NCBI RefSeq assembly: GCF_001662075.1 | Contig: NZ_LYPL01000014.1 | Location: 1-64,000 of the forward strand | Source of the DNA: Rhizobium bangladeshense | Lineage (GTDB): Bacteria > Pseudomonadota > Alphaproteobacteria > Rhizobiales > Rhizobiaceae | Reading direction: 5' to 3' | DNA length: 64,000 nt | In this document: positions 34,771 to 42,901 of the stretch, in pieces | Position numbering within the stretch: position 1 is the stretch's first letter | Layout of the letters: the number at the start of each line of letters is the position of its first letter | Position numbers and translations under genes: made by a program | The notes under the pieces: generated by a model | Databases searched by the model: none | The model's input: the letters and a program-made list of their open reading frames with translations, nothing else | What the model was told of the DNA's origin: nothing

Positions 34771-36678
34771 ATGACGTTCGTTTTGAAAAGCGCGGTATCC
34801 GCATTGGCAGTTTCCTGCGGCCTGGCAGTGATGGCCGCTCCCGCACATGCCTACACGCTGATGGATATGCTGCGGGGCGACAGGCAGCGGAGCCAGAGCA
34901 CCATCTTCATGGATCAGGCGCCGGGCCGACCGGTGCCGCGTGGTGCCGTCGGCGGCTCGCTGGGCGGGCTTGATCCGGAGGCGCCGCTGCCGAAGGTCAG
35001 CGGTCCGCGTTATTACACCTATAAAGCCGAAACGCTGCAGTTCGTCGACACCGGCAAGTTTGCTGATCCCGTCGTCACCGGAGCGGTCGCCGAGGTTTCG
35101 CCGAGCGGTGAGGCTGGCGCCGAACCGGTCGTGCAGCGCCGCCTGCTGGCGCAGGCCAAGGTACGCGCCAATGCCGACGTCGCCAAGGCGCTCGAGGCCT
35201 ATTACGGTGATAGCCGCAATCCGCTCGTCTGGGTCGAAGGCAATGGGATCAACGAGCGCGCCAAAGCGGTGATGGCGGCACTTGCCGATGCGGCCTCCGT
35301 CGGCCTCGATCCCGCCGATTACGCCATCCAAACACCGGCGATCGATCCGGCCAATCCCGATCCGGTCGTCCGTGACCGGGCGCTGACCCAGTTCGAACTC
35401 GAGCTCTCGGCCAAGGTGCTTGCCTTCGTGCAGGACACGGTGCGCGGCCGCATCGATCCGAACAAGATTTCCGGCTATCACGATTTCCAGCGCAAGGTGG
35501 TCAATCTGGCGCCGGTCCTGAAACTTGCCCGCATGAGCCCCGATGCCGGCGCCTATATCGCCAGCCGCTCGCCCGATAGTCCGCAATTCGAGGCGCTGAA
35601 GGCGGAGCTTGCCAAGCTTCACGCCGCCGATGGCGGCAACGAGGAGCAGATCGTCGTTTCGCTCAGCGGCCTGCTGAGGCCCGGCGACAGCTCGCCCGAG
35701 ATCGCCAATATCGTCAAGGCTGTCCAGAAGCACGGTTCCGAGACGCTGAGGACCGATCACGCCGCGACCTTTGCAGCCTACGCCGGCGGCAGCGACTATT
35801 CGCCGGAAATCGTCGCTCTGGTGGAGGATTTCCAGAAGGAGCGCGGGTTGAAGGCCGACGGCGTCATCGGTCAGGCGACGGTGCGCGCCATGACCGGCGG
35901 TGACACCAATGCCTCTAAAATCGACAAGCTCGTCGTCGCCATGGAACAGGCGCGCTGGCTGCCGGAAGATCTCGGTTCGCGCTATGTCATGATCAACCAG
36001 CCGGCCTACATGGCCTACTACCACAATGACGGCAAGGAACAGCTGTCAATGCGTGTCGTCGTCGGCGGCAAGAACAATCAGACCTATTTCTTCAACGACG
36101 AGATCGAGACGGTGGAGTTCAACCCGTTCTGGGGCGTGCCGCAGTCGATCATTATCAATGAAATGCTGCCGAAGCTGCGATCGGATCCGAACTATCTCGA
36201 TCAGCTCGGCTATGAGGTCGAGGTGAACGGCCATGCCGTCGCCTCGTCCAGCGTCGATTGGTACGGCTCGACCGGCAATGTTTCGGTCCGCCAGCCCCCA
36301 AGCAGCGACAATGCCCTCGGCGAACTCAAGATCCTGTTCCCGAACAGCCATGCGATCTACATGCACGACACGCCGTCGAAGAGCTTCTTCAAGCGTGACA
36401 TGCGGGCTCTCAGCCACGGCTGCGTGCGTCTTTCCAATCCGCGCGCGATGGCCGCGGCGGTGCTTGGCACGACCGTCGACGATGTCGCCAAGCAGATCGC
36501 CAACGGGCAGAACCATGCGGTGAAGGTGCCGCAGAAGGTCCCGGTTTACGTGTCCTACTTCACCGCCTGGCCGAATAAGGACGGCGTCGTGGAATATTTT
36601 GACGACGTCTACGGCCGCGACGCCTATGTCAAAAAGGCCTTCGACGCGACGACAAAGGCGCGCGGCGCGCAGATCTGA
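34771..36678 (+). CDS. L,D-transpeptidase with peptidoglycan-binding domain
   Basis: The 635-residue periplasmic enzyme has a signal peptide (residues 1-27, ending APAHAY), a scaffold region (about 130-310), a PG-binding-1 domain near 345-385 (VALVEDFQKERGLKADGVIG) and a YkuD catalytic domain (about 410-590). The YkuD motif SHGCVRL gives catalytic Cys 551. The arrangement is that of YcbB-type enzymes that make 3-3 cross-links or attach proteins to peptidoglycan. Such enzymes are abundant in Rhizobiales with polar growth. A terminator follows at 36703. Confidence 0.92.
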   Translation: MTFVLKSAVSALAVSCGLAVMAAPAHAYTLMDMLRGDRQRSQSTIFMDQAPGRPVPRGAVGGSLGGLDPEAPLPKVSGPRYYTYKAETLQFVDTGKFADPVVTGAVAEVSPSGEAGAEPVVQRRLLAQAKVRANADVAKALEAYYGDSRNPLVWVEGNGINERAKAVMAALADAASVGLDPADYAIQTPAIDPANPDPVVRDRALTQFELELSAKVLAFVQDTVRGRIDPNKISGYHDFQRKVVNLAPVLKLARMSPDAGAYIASRSPDSPQFEALKAELAKLHAADGGNEEQIVVSLSGLLRPGDSSPEIANIVKAVQKHGSETLRTDHAATFAAYAGGSDYSPEIVALVEDFQKERGLKADGVIGQATVRAMTGGDTNASKIDKLVVAMEQARWLPEDLGSRYVMINQPAYMAYYHNDGKEQLSMRVVVGGKNNQTYFFNDEIETVEFNPFWGVPQSIIINEMLPKLRSDPNYLDQLGYEVEVNGHAVASSSVDWYGSTGNVSVRQPPSSDNALGELKILFPNSHAIYMHDTPSKSFFKRDMRALSHGCVRLSNPRAMAAAVLGTTVDDVAKQIANGQNHAVKVPQKVPVYVSYFTAWPNKDGVVEYFDDVYGRDAYVKKAFDATTKARGAQI

Positions 36679-36702
36679 CGCAGGTTTTATTGGTTATTGA
36701 AT

Positions 36703-36732
36703 GGGCGGTCTTCGGGCCGCCCGCTTCGTTTT
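36703..36732 (+). terminator. Intrinsic terminator after the L,D-transpeptidase gene
   Basis: gggcggtc (36703-36710) pairs with ggccgccc (36715-36722), with one G-T pair, around a ttcg tetraloop. A short T run (cgtttt) ends near 36732. It lies about 25 bp past the stop codon. Confidence 0.7.
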
Positions 36733-36808
36733 GGAGCGGGAGATCAACGTCGTCGTCTCGTGGGTTTGAGCTCGAGGAAGGAAGACGGAGGGGAGGCGAG
36801 TGACAGCC

Positions 36809-37519
36809 TCAGACCGCGACTTTCTCCGGATACTCCCGCAACAACCGCTCCACCAGCTCCGGCATCAACTCATCGTAATGCATGATGATCACATCCGGAT
36901 CGAGGCTTGAAACCGGCACATCCGAATAACCGAAGGGAACGGCGATCGACGGCACGGCGGCATTCTTCGCCACCGCGATGTCGTTGATGCTGTCGCCGAT
37001 CATCACGGTGCGGGTGAGGTCGCCGCCGGCACGGTCGATGGTGCCGGTGAGATGGCGGGCGTCGGGTTTGCGGTATTCGAAAGTATCGCCGCCGGTGATG
37101 GCATCGAAATAGCCGGTGAGGTCGAGCTTGTCGAGCAATCCGAACGCCAGGCTTTCCATCTTGTTGGTGCAGACGGCGAGGCGGTAGCCGGCTGATTTCA
37201 GCCGGTCCATTGCGGCGACCAGGCCGGGATAGGGTTCGGTGTGGCCTGGCATATTGCCGGCATAATGGGCGACGAAACGTTCGACCAGCGGCGGGAGGGC
37301 GTCGCTTTCGAGCGGATGGCCGCGCAGCCGGCAGGCGCGCTCGATCATCACCCGCGCGCCCTGGCCGACGAGATGGGTGAGGTCGTCATAGCTGACCGGC
37401 TCGAGGCCGAGGGCTGCGATCGTATGGTTGAGGCTTTCGACCAGGTCCGCATGGGTATCGAGAAGGGTGCCATCGAGATCGAAGACGATGAGCGCCGGGC
37501 GAACGGGGGCAGGGGTCAA
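36809..37519 (-). CDS. gph: Phosphoglycolate phosphatase (HAD family)
   Basis: The 236-residue HAD hydrolase removes phosphate from 2-phosphoglycolate. It has the nucleophile motif FDLDGTLLDTHADL (Asp pair near residues 13-15), AVCTNKMESLA with the motif II Thr, KPDARHLTGTI with motif III Lys, and VMIGDSINDIAVAKNA with motif IV acids. The open frame is 70 codons longer, but that part is basic and not HAD-like. I chose the TTG at 37519, which begins LTPAPVRPALIVFDLDG and has aagaggc upstream. The start is the least certain point. It is divergent from rpiA. Confidence 0.88.
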   Translation of the reverse strand: MTPAPVRPALIVFDLDGTLLDTHADLVESLNHTIAALGLEPVSYDDLTHLVGQGARVMIERACRLRGHPLESDALPPLVERFVAHYAGNMPGHTEPYPGLVAAMDRLKSAGYRLAVCTNKMESLAFGLLDKLDLTGYFDAITGGDTFEYRKPDARHLTGTIDRAGGDLTRTVMIGDSINDIAVAKNAAVPSIAVPFGYSDVPVSSLDPDVIIMHYDELMPELVERLLREYPEKVAV

Positions 37520-37749
37520 GGGCTTGCCTCTTTGAGCGATGGATCTCCGGGAAACGACGGTCGCGCCCGGGAACGAGGGATCGTGCCTGAGGTAGGCGAT
37601 CACGCGGCGGAAAGCAACGTCCTGTGATGGCCGGGGCGGTCGCAGGCATTTGTTTCGGCTTTTCATTTTCCGTGATGATTTTGACTTTCGTTTGCCAGGC
37701 GAGCCGTGTAAACAGCACATCCAACGCAATAAATCGGAGCTGGCGGCGC

Positions 37750-38448
37750 ATGGATGCCCGCGAAATGAAGATCAAGGCCGCCGAGGCCGCACTCGCCCAT
37801 GTCGAAGACGGGATGCGCCTCGGGATCGGGACGGGCAGCACGGCGGAGGAATTTGTCCGGCTGCTGGCGGAAAAGGTTGCGGGCGGCTTCAGGGTCGAAG
37901 GTGTTCCGACCTCCGAACGGACCGCGCGGCTCTGCGTCGAGCTCGGCGTGCCGCTGAAATCGCTGGACGAACTGCCGGCGCTCGATCTGACGGTCGACGG
38001 CGCCGATGAGGTCGATCCGGCGCTCAGATTGATCAAGGGTGGCGGCGGCGCGCTGCTGCGCGAAAAGATCGTCGCCGCCGCTTCTGAGCGGATGATCGTC
38101 ATCGCCGACGAAAGCAAGCTGGTCGATACGCTCGGCGCCTACGCGCTGCCGATCGAGGTCAACCCGTTCGGTCTCGTCTCGACGCGGATGGCGATCGAGA
38201 AAGTCGCGGCCCGGCTCGGCCTTTCCGGCGAACTCAGCCTGCGTCAGTCGGGTGACGGAGAGTTTACCACGGATGGCGGCCACTACATCATCGATGCATC
38301 TTTTGGCCGCATTCCTGATGCAGAGGCGCTTTCGAGCGAGCTGAATTCCATACCCGGCGTCGTCGAACACGGGCTCTTTATCAATATGGCGGCACTTGCG
38401 ATCATTGCCGGTCCTGCGGGTGCGCGCACGCTGCAGGCAAACAGATAA
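37750..38448 (+). CDS. rpiA: Ribose-5-phosphate isomerase A
   Basis: The 232-residue enzyme interconverts ribose 5-phosphate and ribulose 5-phosphate. RLGIGTGSTAEEFVRLL (about residues 23-39) is the phosphate-binding loop. LDLTVDGADEVDPALRLIKG holds the catalytic Asp and Glu region, with GGGGALLREKIV after it. The ATG at 37750 begins MDAREMKIKAAEAALAHVE, the form known from rhizobia; the longer upstream frame is not coding-like. It may be cotranscribed with the DUF2059 gene 15 bp downstream. Confidence 0.94.
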   Translation: MDAREMKIKAAEAALAHVEDGMRLGIGTGSTAEEFVRLLAEKVAGGFRVEGVPTSERTARLCVELGVPLKSLDELPALDLTVDGADEVDPALRLIKGGGGALLREKIVAAASERMIVIADESKLVDTLGAYALPIEVNPFGLVSTRMAIEKVAARLGLSGELSLRQSGDGEFTTDGGHYIIDASFGRIPDAEALSSELNSIPGVVEHGLFINMAALAIIAGPAGARTLQANR

Positions 38449-38463
38449 CAGGAGCATACACTC

Positions 38464-39021
38464 ATGATGAACATTGCAGGTCTTGGCCGTTTTGCCGCTG
38501 CGACCATCGTTCTTTCCGGGCTTGCCTTCGGCTCCGCCGTCAACGCGCAGGAGGTTTCCGATGAGCAGCTGAAGGCCGCGCGCGCTGCTGTCACTTCGAT
38601 CGGCGCCACAGCCGCCTTCGACAACATCCTGCCGGGTCTGGCCGAGCGCCTGAAGGCCGGCCTGATTCAGGATTCGCCGAACTATCAGGACATCATCTCG
38701 TCGACGGTCGATGCGCAGGCGCTGGCACTGGCGCCGCGCCGCGGCGATCTCGAGAAGGAAGCGGCACTTATCTATGCCAAGACCTTCACCCTCGAGGAGC
38801 TGAAGACGATCGCCGATTTCTACAATTCCGACGTCGGCAAGAAGCTGCTGCGTGACGGCCCTGTCGCCTTGCGCGAGATGGGGAAGGCCGCCGATATCTG
38901 GGGTCAGGGCATTTCCCGCGATCTGGAAAAGCAGAGCAACGCCGAGCTTTCCAAGGTTATCAAGGCACCGCCGCCGGCAACCGACAGCCCGGTTGCCCCG
39001 GCACCGGCGGCCCAGCAGTAA
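38464..39021 (+). CDS. DUF2059 exported protein
   Basis: The 185-residue protein has a signal peptide (residues 1-28, ending VNAQE) and a DUF2059 domain at about 75-140 with IYAKTFTLEELKTIADFYNSD and GKKLL. The C-terminus is proline and alanine rich. It should be periplasmic; its function is unknown. It starts 15 bp after rpiA with aggag upstream, and two adjacent Met codons compete as start. A strong terminator follows, so rpiA and this gene probably share a transcript end. Confidence 0.85.
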   Translation: MMNIAGLGRFAAATIVLSGLAFGSAVNAQEVSDEQLKAARAAVTSIGATAAFDNILPGLAERLKAGLIQDSPNYQDIISSTVDAQALALAPRRGDLEKEAALIYAKTFTLEELKTIADFYNSDVGKKLLRDGPVALREMGKAADIWGQGISRDLEKQSNAELSKVIKAPPPATDSPVAPAPAAQQ

Positions 39022-39043
39022 CGACCGCCCACCAGAATTCGCG

Positions 39044-39070
39044 AAAGCCCGGCATCGTCCGGGCTTTTTT
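39044..39070 (+). terminator. Intrinsic terminator after the DUF2059 gene
   Basis: aaagcccgg (39044-39052) pairs perfectly with ccgggcttt (39059-39067) around catcgt, and the T run continues to 39070. It is a textbook rho-independent terminator 22 bp after the stop. Confidence 0.88.
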
Positions 39071-39086
39071 GTTATGATGCACCAGA

Positions 39087-39166
39087 GCATGATGCCGAAA
39101 AGTGTGAGCGGTTTTCGGACGACATCATGCCGTAACTCTTTAATTTAGAACAGGATCACCTGTTCT
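39087..39166. repeat. Rhizobial palindromic intergenic element
   Basis: gcatgatg (39087-39094) and catcatgc (39123-39130) enclose ccgaaaa/ttttcgg (39095-39101, 39112-39118). A second hairpin agaacagg/cctgttct follows at 39147-39154 and 39159-39166. The composition is that of common Rhizobium intergenic repeats. It lies between a terminator and the acylphosphatase gene. Confidence 0.72.
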
Positions 39167-39198
39167 AGAGCCCGGCGGCGAGGGTTCGTGAGGCAGAT

Positions 39199-39480
39199 AT
39201 GTCCGATCGTGACGAGGCTGTGCGAGTACGAATATCAGGCAAGGTCCAAGGTGTGGGTTTTCGAATGTGGACGCGCGATGAGGCGCTGCGGCTCGGGCTG
39301 ACCGGCTGGGTGCGCAACGAGGCGGACGGATCCGTCGCCGCCTTGGTTGCCGGGCCGTACAACGCGATCTCGACGATGATCGAGCGTTTGAGGCGCGGGC
39401 CTGCAGGGGCGTCTGTTTCTGGCGTGGAGACGGAAGTGACCCGGCTTGAGAAGATGCCGACGGATTTCCGCATCACCTGA
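39199..39480 (+). CDS. acyP: Acylphosphatase
   Basis: The 93-residue enzyme hydrolyses carboxyl-phosphate bonds. The signature VRISGKVQGVGFRMWTRDEA (residues 9-28) contains the phosphate loop with the catalytic Arg, and GWVRNEADGSVAALVAG (about 37-53) carries the catalytic Asn. Length is typical. No strong ribosome-binding site is visible. It stands alone after a palindromic repeat. Confidence 0.93.
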   Translation: MSDRDEAVRVRISGKVQGVGFRMWTRDEALRLGLTGWVRNEADGSVAALVAGPYNAISTMIERLRRGPAGASVSGVETEVTRLEKMPTDFRIT

Positions 39481-39528
39481 CGACAGCAGCAATCCGGCAA
39501 GGGACGGGGTCGCGGATGCGCCTGACGC

Positions 39529-39747
39529 TCAGCCCCAATCTTTCGAGCTCTTGGCCAATTGCCATGCGCCTGTCTCGTCCGGCTCTACGCGCTTGTTGCC
39601 GCGGTAGAAAATCGGCAGTCCGGTTTTCTTGTCCATCGCGAAGCGGCTCGGCGTGAATTTCTCGTCTTCGTGGCCCTCGATGGCGAGATTGAGCGCCTCC
39701 TTGAATTTGCCGGCCTTGCACAGCTTGGCGAACAGAGTTTGATCCAT
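39529..39747 (-). CDS. Small conserved-looking hypothetical protein (72 residues)
   Basis: A short hydrophilic protein, reading MDQTLFAKLCKAGKFKEALN at its start and TGLPIFYRGNKRVEPDETGA further on, with no membrane segment or signal. I do not recognise a family. Codon use is like the neighbours and the region has no competing frame, so I think it is real. The ATG at 39747 has ggag six bases upstream; Met codons at 39762 and 39777 are alternatives. It is divergent from gor across a region with three tandem palindromic repeats. Confidence 0.6.
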   Translation of the reverse strand: MDQTLFAKLCKAGKFKEALNLAIEGHEDEKFTPSRFAMDKKTGLPIFYRGNKRVEPDETGAWQLAKSSKDWG

Positions 39748-39802
39748 CTTTTGCTCCGGCATCCTTTTCCGTCTCAACCATTGCCCTGCCAGCCTCCGCC
39801 GG

Positions 39803-39867
39803 CCGGGTCAACCGTAAACGGTGACCGGGTCAACCGTAAACGGTGACCGGGTCAACCGTAAACGGGA
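39803..39867. repeat. Three tandem 22-bp repeats with internal palindrome upstream of gor
   Basis: The unit ccgggtcaaccgtaaacggt plus ga occurs at 39803-39824 and 39825-39846 and again, diverging only at its end, from 39847. Each copy has the inverted repeat accgt-aa-acggt. The 22-bp period is about two helical turns, so a protein binding each copy would sit on one face of the DNA. It lies in the divergent region between the small gene ending at 39529 and gor. Confidence 0.85.
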
Positions 39868-39990
39868 CCGGTTCAGATCAAGATTCGGCAATGGAGAGTG
39901 GGAAGAGGCAGGGGCGGGGGCTTTTGTTTTCATGGGGATCGCCCCTATATCAGGAACGTCCTTTCCTGCGATTCCCTTCCGGAGTTCCTC

Positions 39991-41376
39991 ATGTCTTCCT
40001 ACGACTACGACCTCTTCGTCATCGGCGGCGGTTCCGGGGGCGTGCGCGCCGCCCGCGTTGCCGCCTCGCTCGGCAAGAGGGTGGCGATCGCCGAGGAATA
40101 TCGCTATGGCGGCACATGCGTCATCCGCGGCTGCGTGCCGAAGAAGCTCTTCGTCTATGCCTCGCAGTTTCATGAGCATTTCGAGGATGCGGAGGGCTTT
40201 GGCTGGACCGTGGGCGAGAGCCGTTTCGACTGGATGAAGCTGGTGGCGGCCAAGGATGCCGAGATTGCGCGGCTGGAAGGCCTCTACAAGAAGGGGCTCG
40301 CCGGCGCCAATGCCGAGATCCTGGAAACGCGCGCCGAACTGGTCGACGCTCATACGGTCCGGCTTGCGAAAACAGGGCAGACGGTGACCGCAAAAACGAT
40401 CGTCATCGCCACCGGCGGAAGGCCGAACCCGCATGCGGCCCTTCCCGGCCACGAGTTCTGCATTTCCTCCAACGAGGCCTTTCATCTTGAGGAATTGCCG
40501 AAATCAATCGTGATCGCTGGCGGCGGCTATATCGCCGTCGAATTCGCCAATATTTTCCATGGTCTCGGCGTCGAAACGACGCTGATCTATCGCGGCGCCG
40601 AAATCCTGTCGCGCTTCGACGAGGATCTGAGGCGCGGGCTGCACGAGGCGATGGTCGCCAAGGGCATATGCATTCTCTGCCACGACACGCTGCAGAAGGT
40701 GTCCAAAGGCGAGGACGGGCTCATTCTGGAGACGATGAATAATGGCCCGCTGCAGGCAGGAGTCGTCCTGCTGGCGCTCGGGCGCGATCCCAACACCGAA
40801 GGCCTCGGTCTTGAGGAGGCTGGGGTCGCTGTCGACGAGCGCGGCGCCATCATCGTCGACGAGTATTCCCGCACCAACATCGAAAACATCTATGCCCTCG
40901 GCGATGTCACCAACCGGGTACAGCTGACGCCGGTGGCGATCCACGAGGCAATGTGCTTCATCGAAACCGAGTACAAGAACAATCCGACGAGGCCGGACTA
41001 CGAGCTGATCCCGACCGCCGTCTTCTCGCAGCCGGAAATCGGCACGGTCGGCCTCTCCGAAGAGGAGGCGGGCAAGCGTTACGGCGAACTCGAGGTTTAT
41101 CGTGCCCAGTTCCGGCCGCTGAAGGCCACGCTTTCGGGCCGGGCCGAACGCATGATCATGAAGCTGATCGTAGATGCGGCGAGCCGGAAGGTGGTCGGCG
41201 CCCACATCCTCGGCCACGACGCCGGGGAAATGGCGCAGCTGCTCGGCGTCACGCTGAAGGCCGGCTGCACCAAGGATGATTTCGACCAGACGATGGCGCT
41301 GCATCCGACCGCGGCCGAAGAACTCGTCACCATGTATGCGCCGAGCTACCGTATCCGCGACGGGAATCGCGTCTAA
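39991..41376 (+). CDS. gor: Glutathione-disulfide reductase
   Basis: The 461-residue FAD enzyme reduces oxidised glutathione with NADPH. The N-terminal FVIGGGSGGVRAARVAASLG binds FAD. The redox pair is in GGTCVIRGCVPKK (Cys 43 and 48). The NADPH-binding motif IAGGGYIAVEFANIF is near residues 173-187, and the catalytic His-Glu is in LHPTAAEE near 435. The long upstream frame is not coding-like; ggag at 39981 supports the ATG at 39991. Tandem palindromes 120 bp upstream may be regulatory. Confidence 0.94.
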   Translation: MSSYDYDLFVIGGGSGGVRAARVAASLGKRVAIAEEYRYGGTCVIRGCVPKKLFVYASQFHEHFEDAEGFGWTVGESRFDWMKLVAAKDAEIARLEGLYKKGLAGANAEILETRAELVDAHTVRLAKTGQTVTAKTIVIATGGRPNPHAALPGHEFCISSNEAFHLEELPKSIVIAGGGYIAVEFANIFHGLGVETTLIYRGAEILSRFDEDLRRGLHEAMVAKGICILCHDTLQKVSKGEDGLILETMNNGPLQAGVVLLALGRDPNTEGLGLEEAGVAVDERGAIIVDEYSRTNIENIYALGDVTNRVQLTPVAIHEAMCFIETEYKNNPTRPDYELIPTAVFSQPEIGTVGLSEEEAGKRYGELEVYRAQFRPLKATLSGRAERMIMKLIVDAASRKVVGAHILGHDAGEMAQLLGVTLKAGCTKDDFDQTMALHPTAAEELVTMYAPSYRIRDGNRV

Positions 41377-41385
41377 GCAAAATTC

Positions 41386-42675
41386 TCAACTGGTGATGCG
41401 CGGCGCGCGGATGACCTTCAGGAACAGCGCCTTCATGGCATCGGCGATACCTTCGGTCGGGGTCACCTCGAAATAAAGGCCCGGCGAGGCGCATTCCTGC
41501 ATCTTTGTCGGGATCTGGCTCTGGAAGGGGCTGATCCAGGTATTGTACCAGCTGTTTTTCGGCAGAGGCAGGTAGGTCGTGTAGAGTACTGCGATCCTGA
41601 TGCCCTTGTCCTTCAGCGGCTTGCAAAAGGAGGTGTCGATCGGCTCCTGGCAGCGCTTCCCGGTGAGTTTCTTGGTGCAGCCCTTCGGTTTCTCGCTGTC
41701 GCCGACGCCGTCCGAGACGAAGAACAGGATCTTCTGCGGTGTCGTGGAGGTGCTGCCGTCGCCGGGGGTGGTGATTATGTCTTTCATCTGCGTCAGCGCG
41801 TTGTCAAAGCTCGTCTGCTGGTCGTTGTTGTAGCCCTGATACGGAATGGTCATCAGATCGACGGCGTCGGTATAGGTTCGGACCTGGTCGAGATTGTCGG
41901 TCGGCGTGGATATGGTTGTGAGCTTGGCGTCTTCGGCCTTGGTGCCGAAGGTGTACACGCCCATGCGGAATTGATTGGTGGAAACGCGCGTAGCCTTCGC
42001 GGTCAACGTCAGTTCCTTGGTCGCCTGGCGCACGACGTCGATGCGCATGCTGACGCCGAGCTTCTTGGCGAGATTGTAGTAGTTGTTGCTGTTCTGCGTT
42101 TCGTGACAGGCGAAGGCGCAGCTATCGCTGGTGTTCTTTTCCATCGTCGAAACGTCTTTCGCGGTGGCGCCGACGCCCATCGACGGGGTGTTGTCGAGCA
42201 GTATGTAGAAATCCATGAAGGAGGCGGTCTGATATTCGGCCGTCGCCGTGCCAGAGATAGTGATCGAGTCTCGGCCGAGAACGCGCATGAAGGTGGTCGG
42301 CACGGTCGCCGCAAAGGAAACCTGAGAGTTCAGCTTGTTGGCAGCCTTGGTAACGTCGATGCTGAGATCGACTTGAACCCCGGTCAGCTCGCCCGACATC
42401 TGGGACATAAAGATGTTGCGGGCGTCGGTTTTGCCAAGCGATATCGTGCCGTTGCCGCTCATCGTCATCGCGGCGGCGACAGCTCCGGATTTTTCGGCGA
42501 TTGAACCGACGGCGGCAGCATCGGCGGCGGCAAAGAGCTGGGTACGCAGGCTCATGGCGTGAGCGAAATCCACCGCAATGCCCGCCGTGCCAAGGAGCGG
42601 CACCATCAGCAATGCCGTCATGATGCCGAAATTGCCCGAACGATCCGATATGAAGCCGGACGGAAGGATCGCCAT
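41386..42675 (-). CDS. TadG-like pilus-assembly protein with vWA domain
   Basis: The 429-residue protein begins with a TadE/TadG-type segment: DRSGNFGIMTALLMVPLLG followed by a membrane helix (about residues 14-40). A von Willebrand factor A region follows, with LLDNTPSMGVG as a variant MIDAS near residue 160 and FFVSDGVGD near 325. Cys-containing loops (CAFACHE, and a cluster with GCTKK, KRCQE, SFCK) suggest disulfides in the periplasm. No other tad genes are in the window, so it is an orphan. Role in Flp pili or the envelope is inferred. gagg seven bases upstream supports this start. Confidence 0.82.
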   Translation of the reverse strand: MAILPSGFISDRSGNFGIMTALLMVPLLGTAGIAVDFAHAMSLRTQLFAAADAAAVGSIAEKSGAVAAAMTMSGNGTISLGKTDARNIFMSQMSGELTGVQVDLSIDVTKAANKLNSQVSFAATVPTTFMRVLGRDSITISGTATAEYQTASFMDFYILLDNTPSMGVGATAKDVSTMEKNTSDSCAFACHETQNSNNYYNLAKKLGVSMRIDVVRQATKELTLTAKATRVSTNQFRMGVYTFGTKAEDAKLTTISTPTDNLDQVRTYTDAVDLMTIPYQGYNNDQQTSFDNALTQMKDIITTPGDGSTSTTPQKILFFVSDGVGDSEKPKGCTKKLTGKRCQEPIDTSFCKPLKDKGIRIAVLYTTYLPLPKNSWYNTWISPFQSQIPTKMQECASPGLYFEVTPTEGIADAMKALFLKVIRAPRITS

Positions 42676-42901
42676 GCCATGTCCTCGATGTTGAAACTCT
42701 TCCGGTTCTACATTCAAAGTCTAAAATATGGGGAAATCGACATGGTATATGCCGGTTTAACCGGGCAATGGTCGACTGCGGCGGCCAGACGAGACGCTTT
42801 GGGCGATTGATCTTTGCAAGCCGGATCTAAAGGGCTATAAGCCGCCGGATTATCAAGGGTAGGCCGCATTCCAGGAACTGGGGCGAGAACAGGTGAGTGA
42901 C

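Noticed and set aside
34678..36024. A 448-codon minus-strand frame
   Set aside because: Antisense to the L,D-transpeptidase, rich in His, Arg and Asp as expected of shadow frames.
37663..39090. A 475-codon minus-strand frame
   Set aside because: Runs across rpiA and DUF2059 in antisense, with no family match.
39803..39867. Short CRISPR array
   Set aside because: The three units are directly adjacent without spacers and no cas genes are present.
39808..40485. A 225-codon minus-strand frame through the tandem repeats
   Set aside because: Mostly antisense to gor; the repeated residues come from the 22-bp repeats only.
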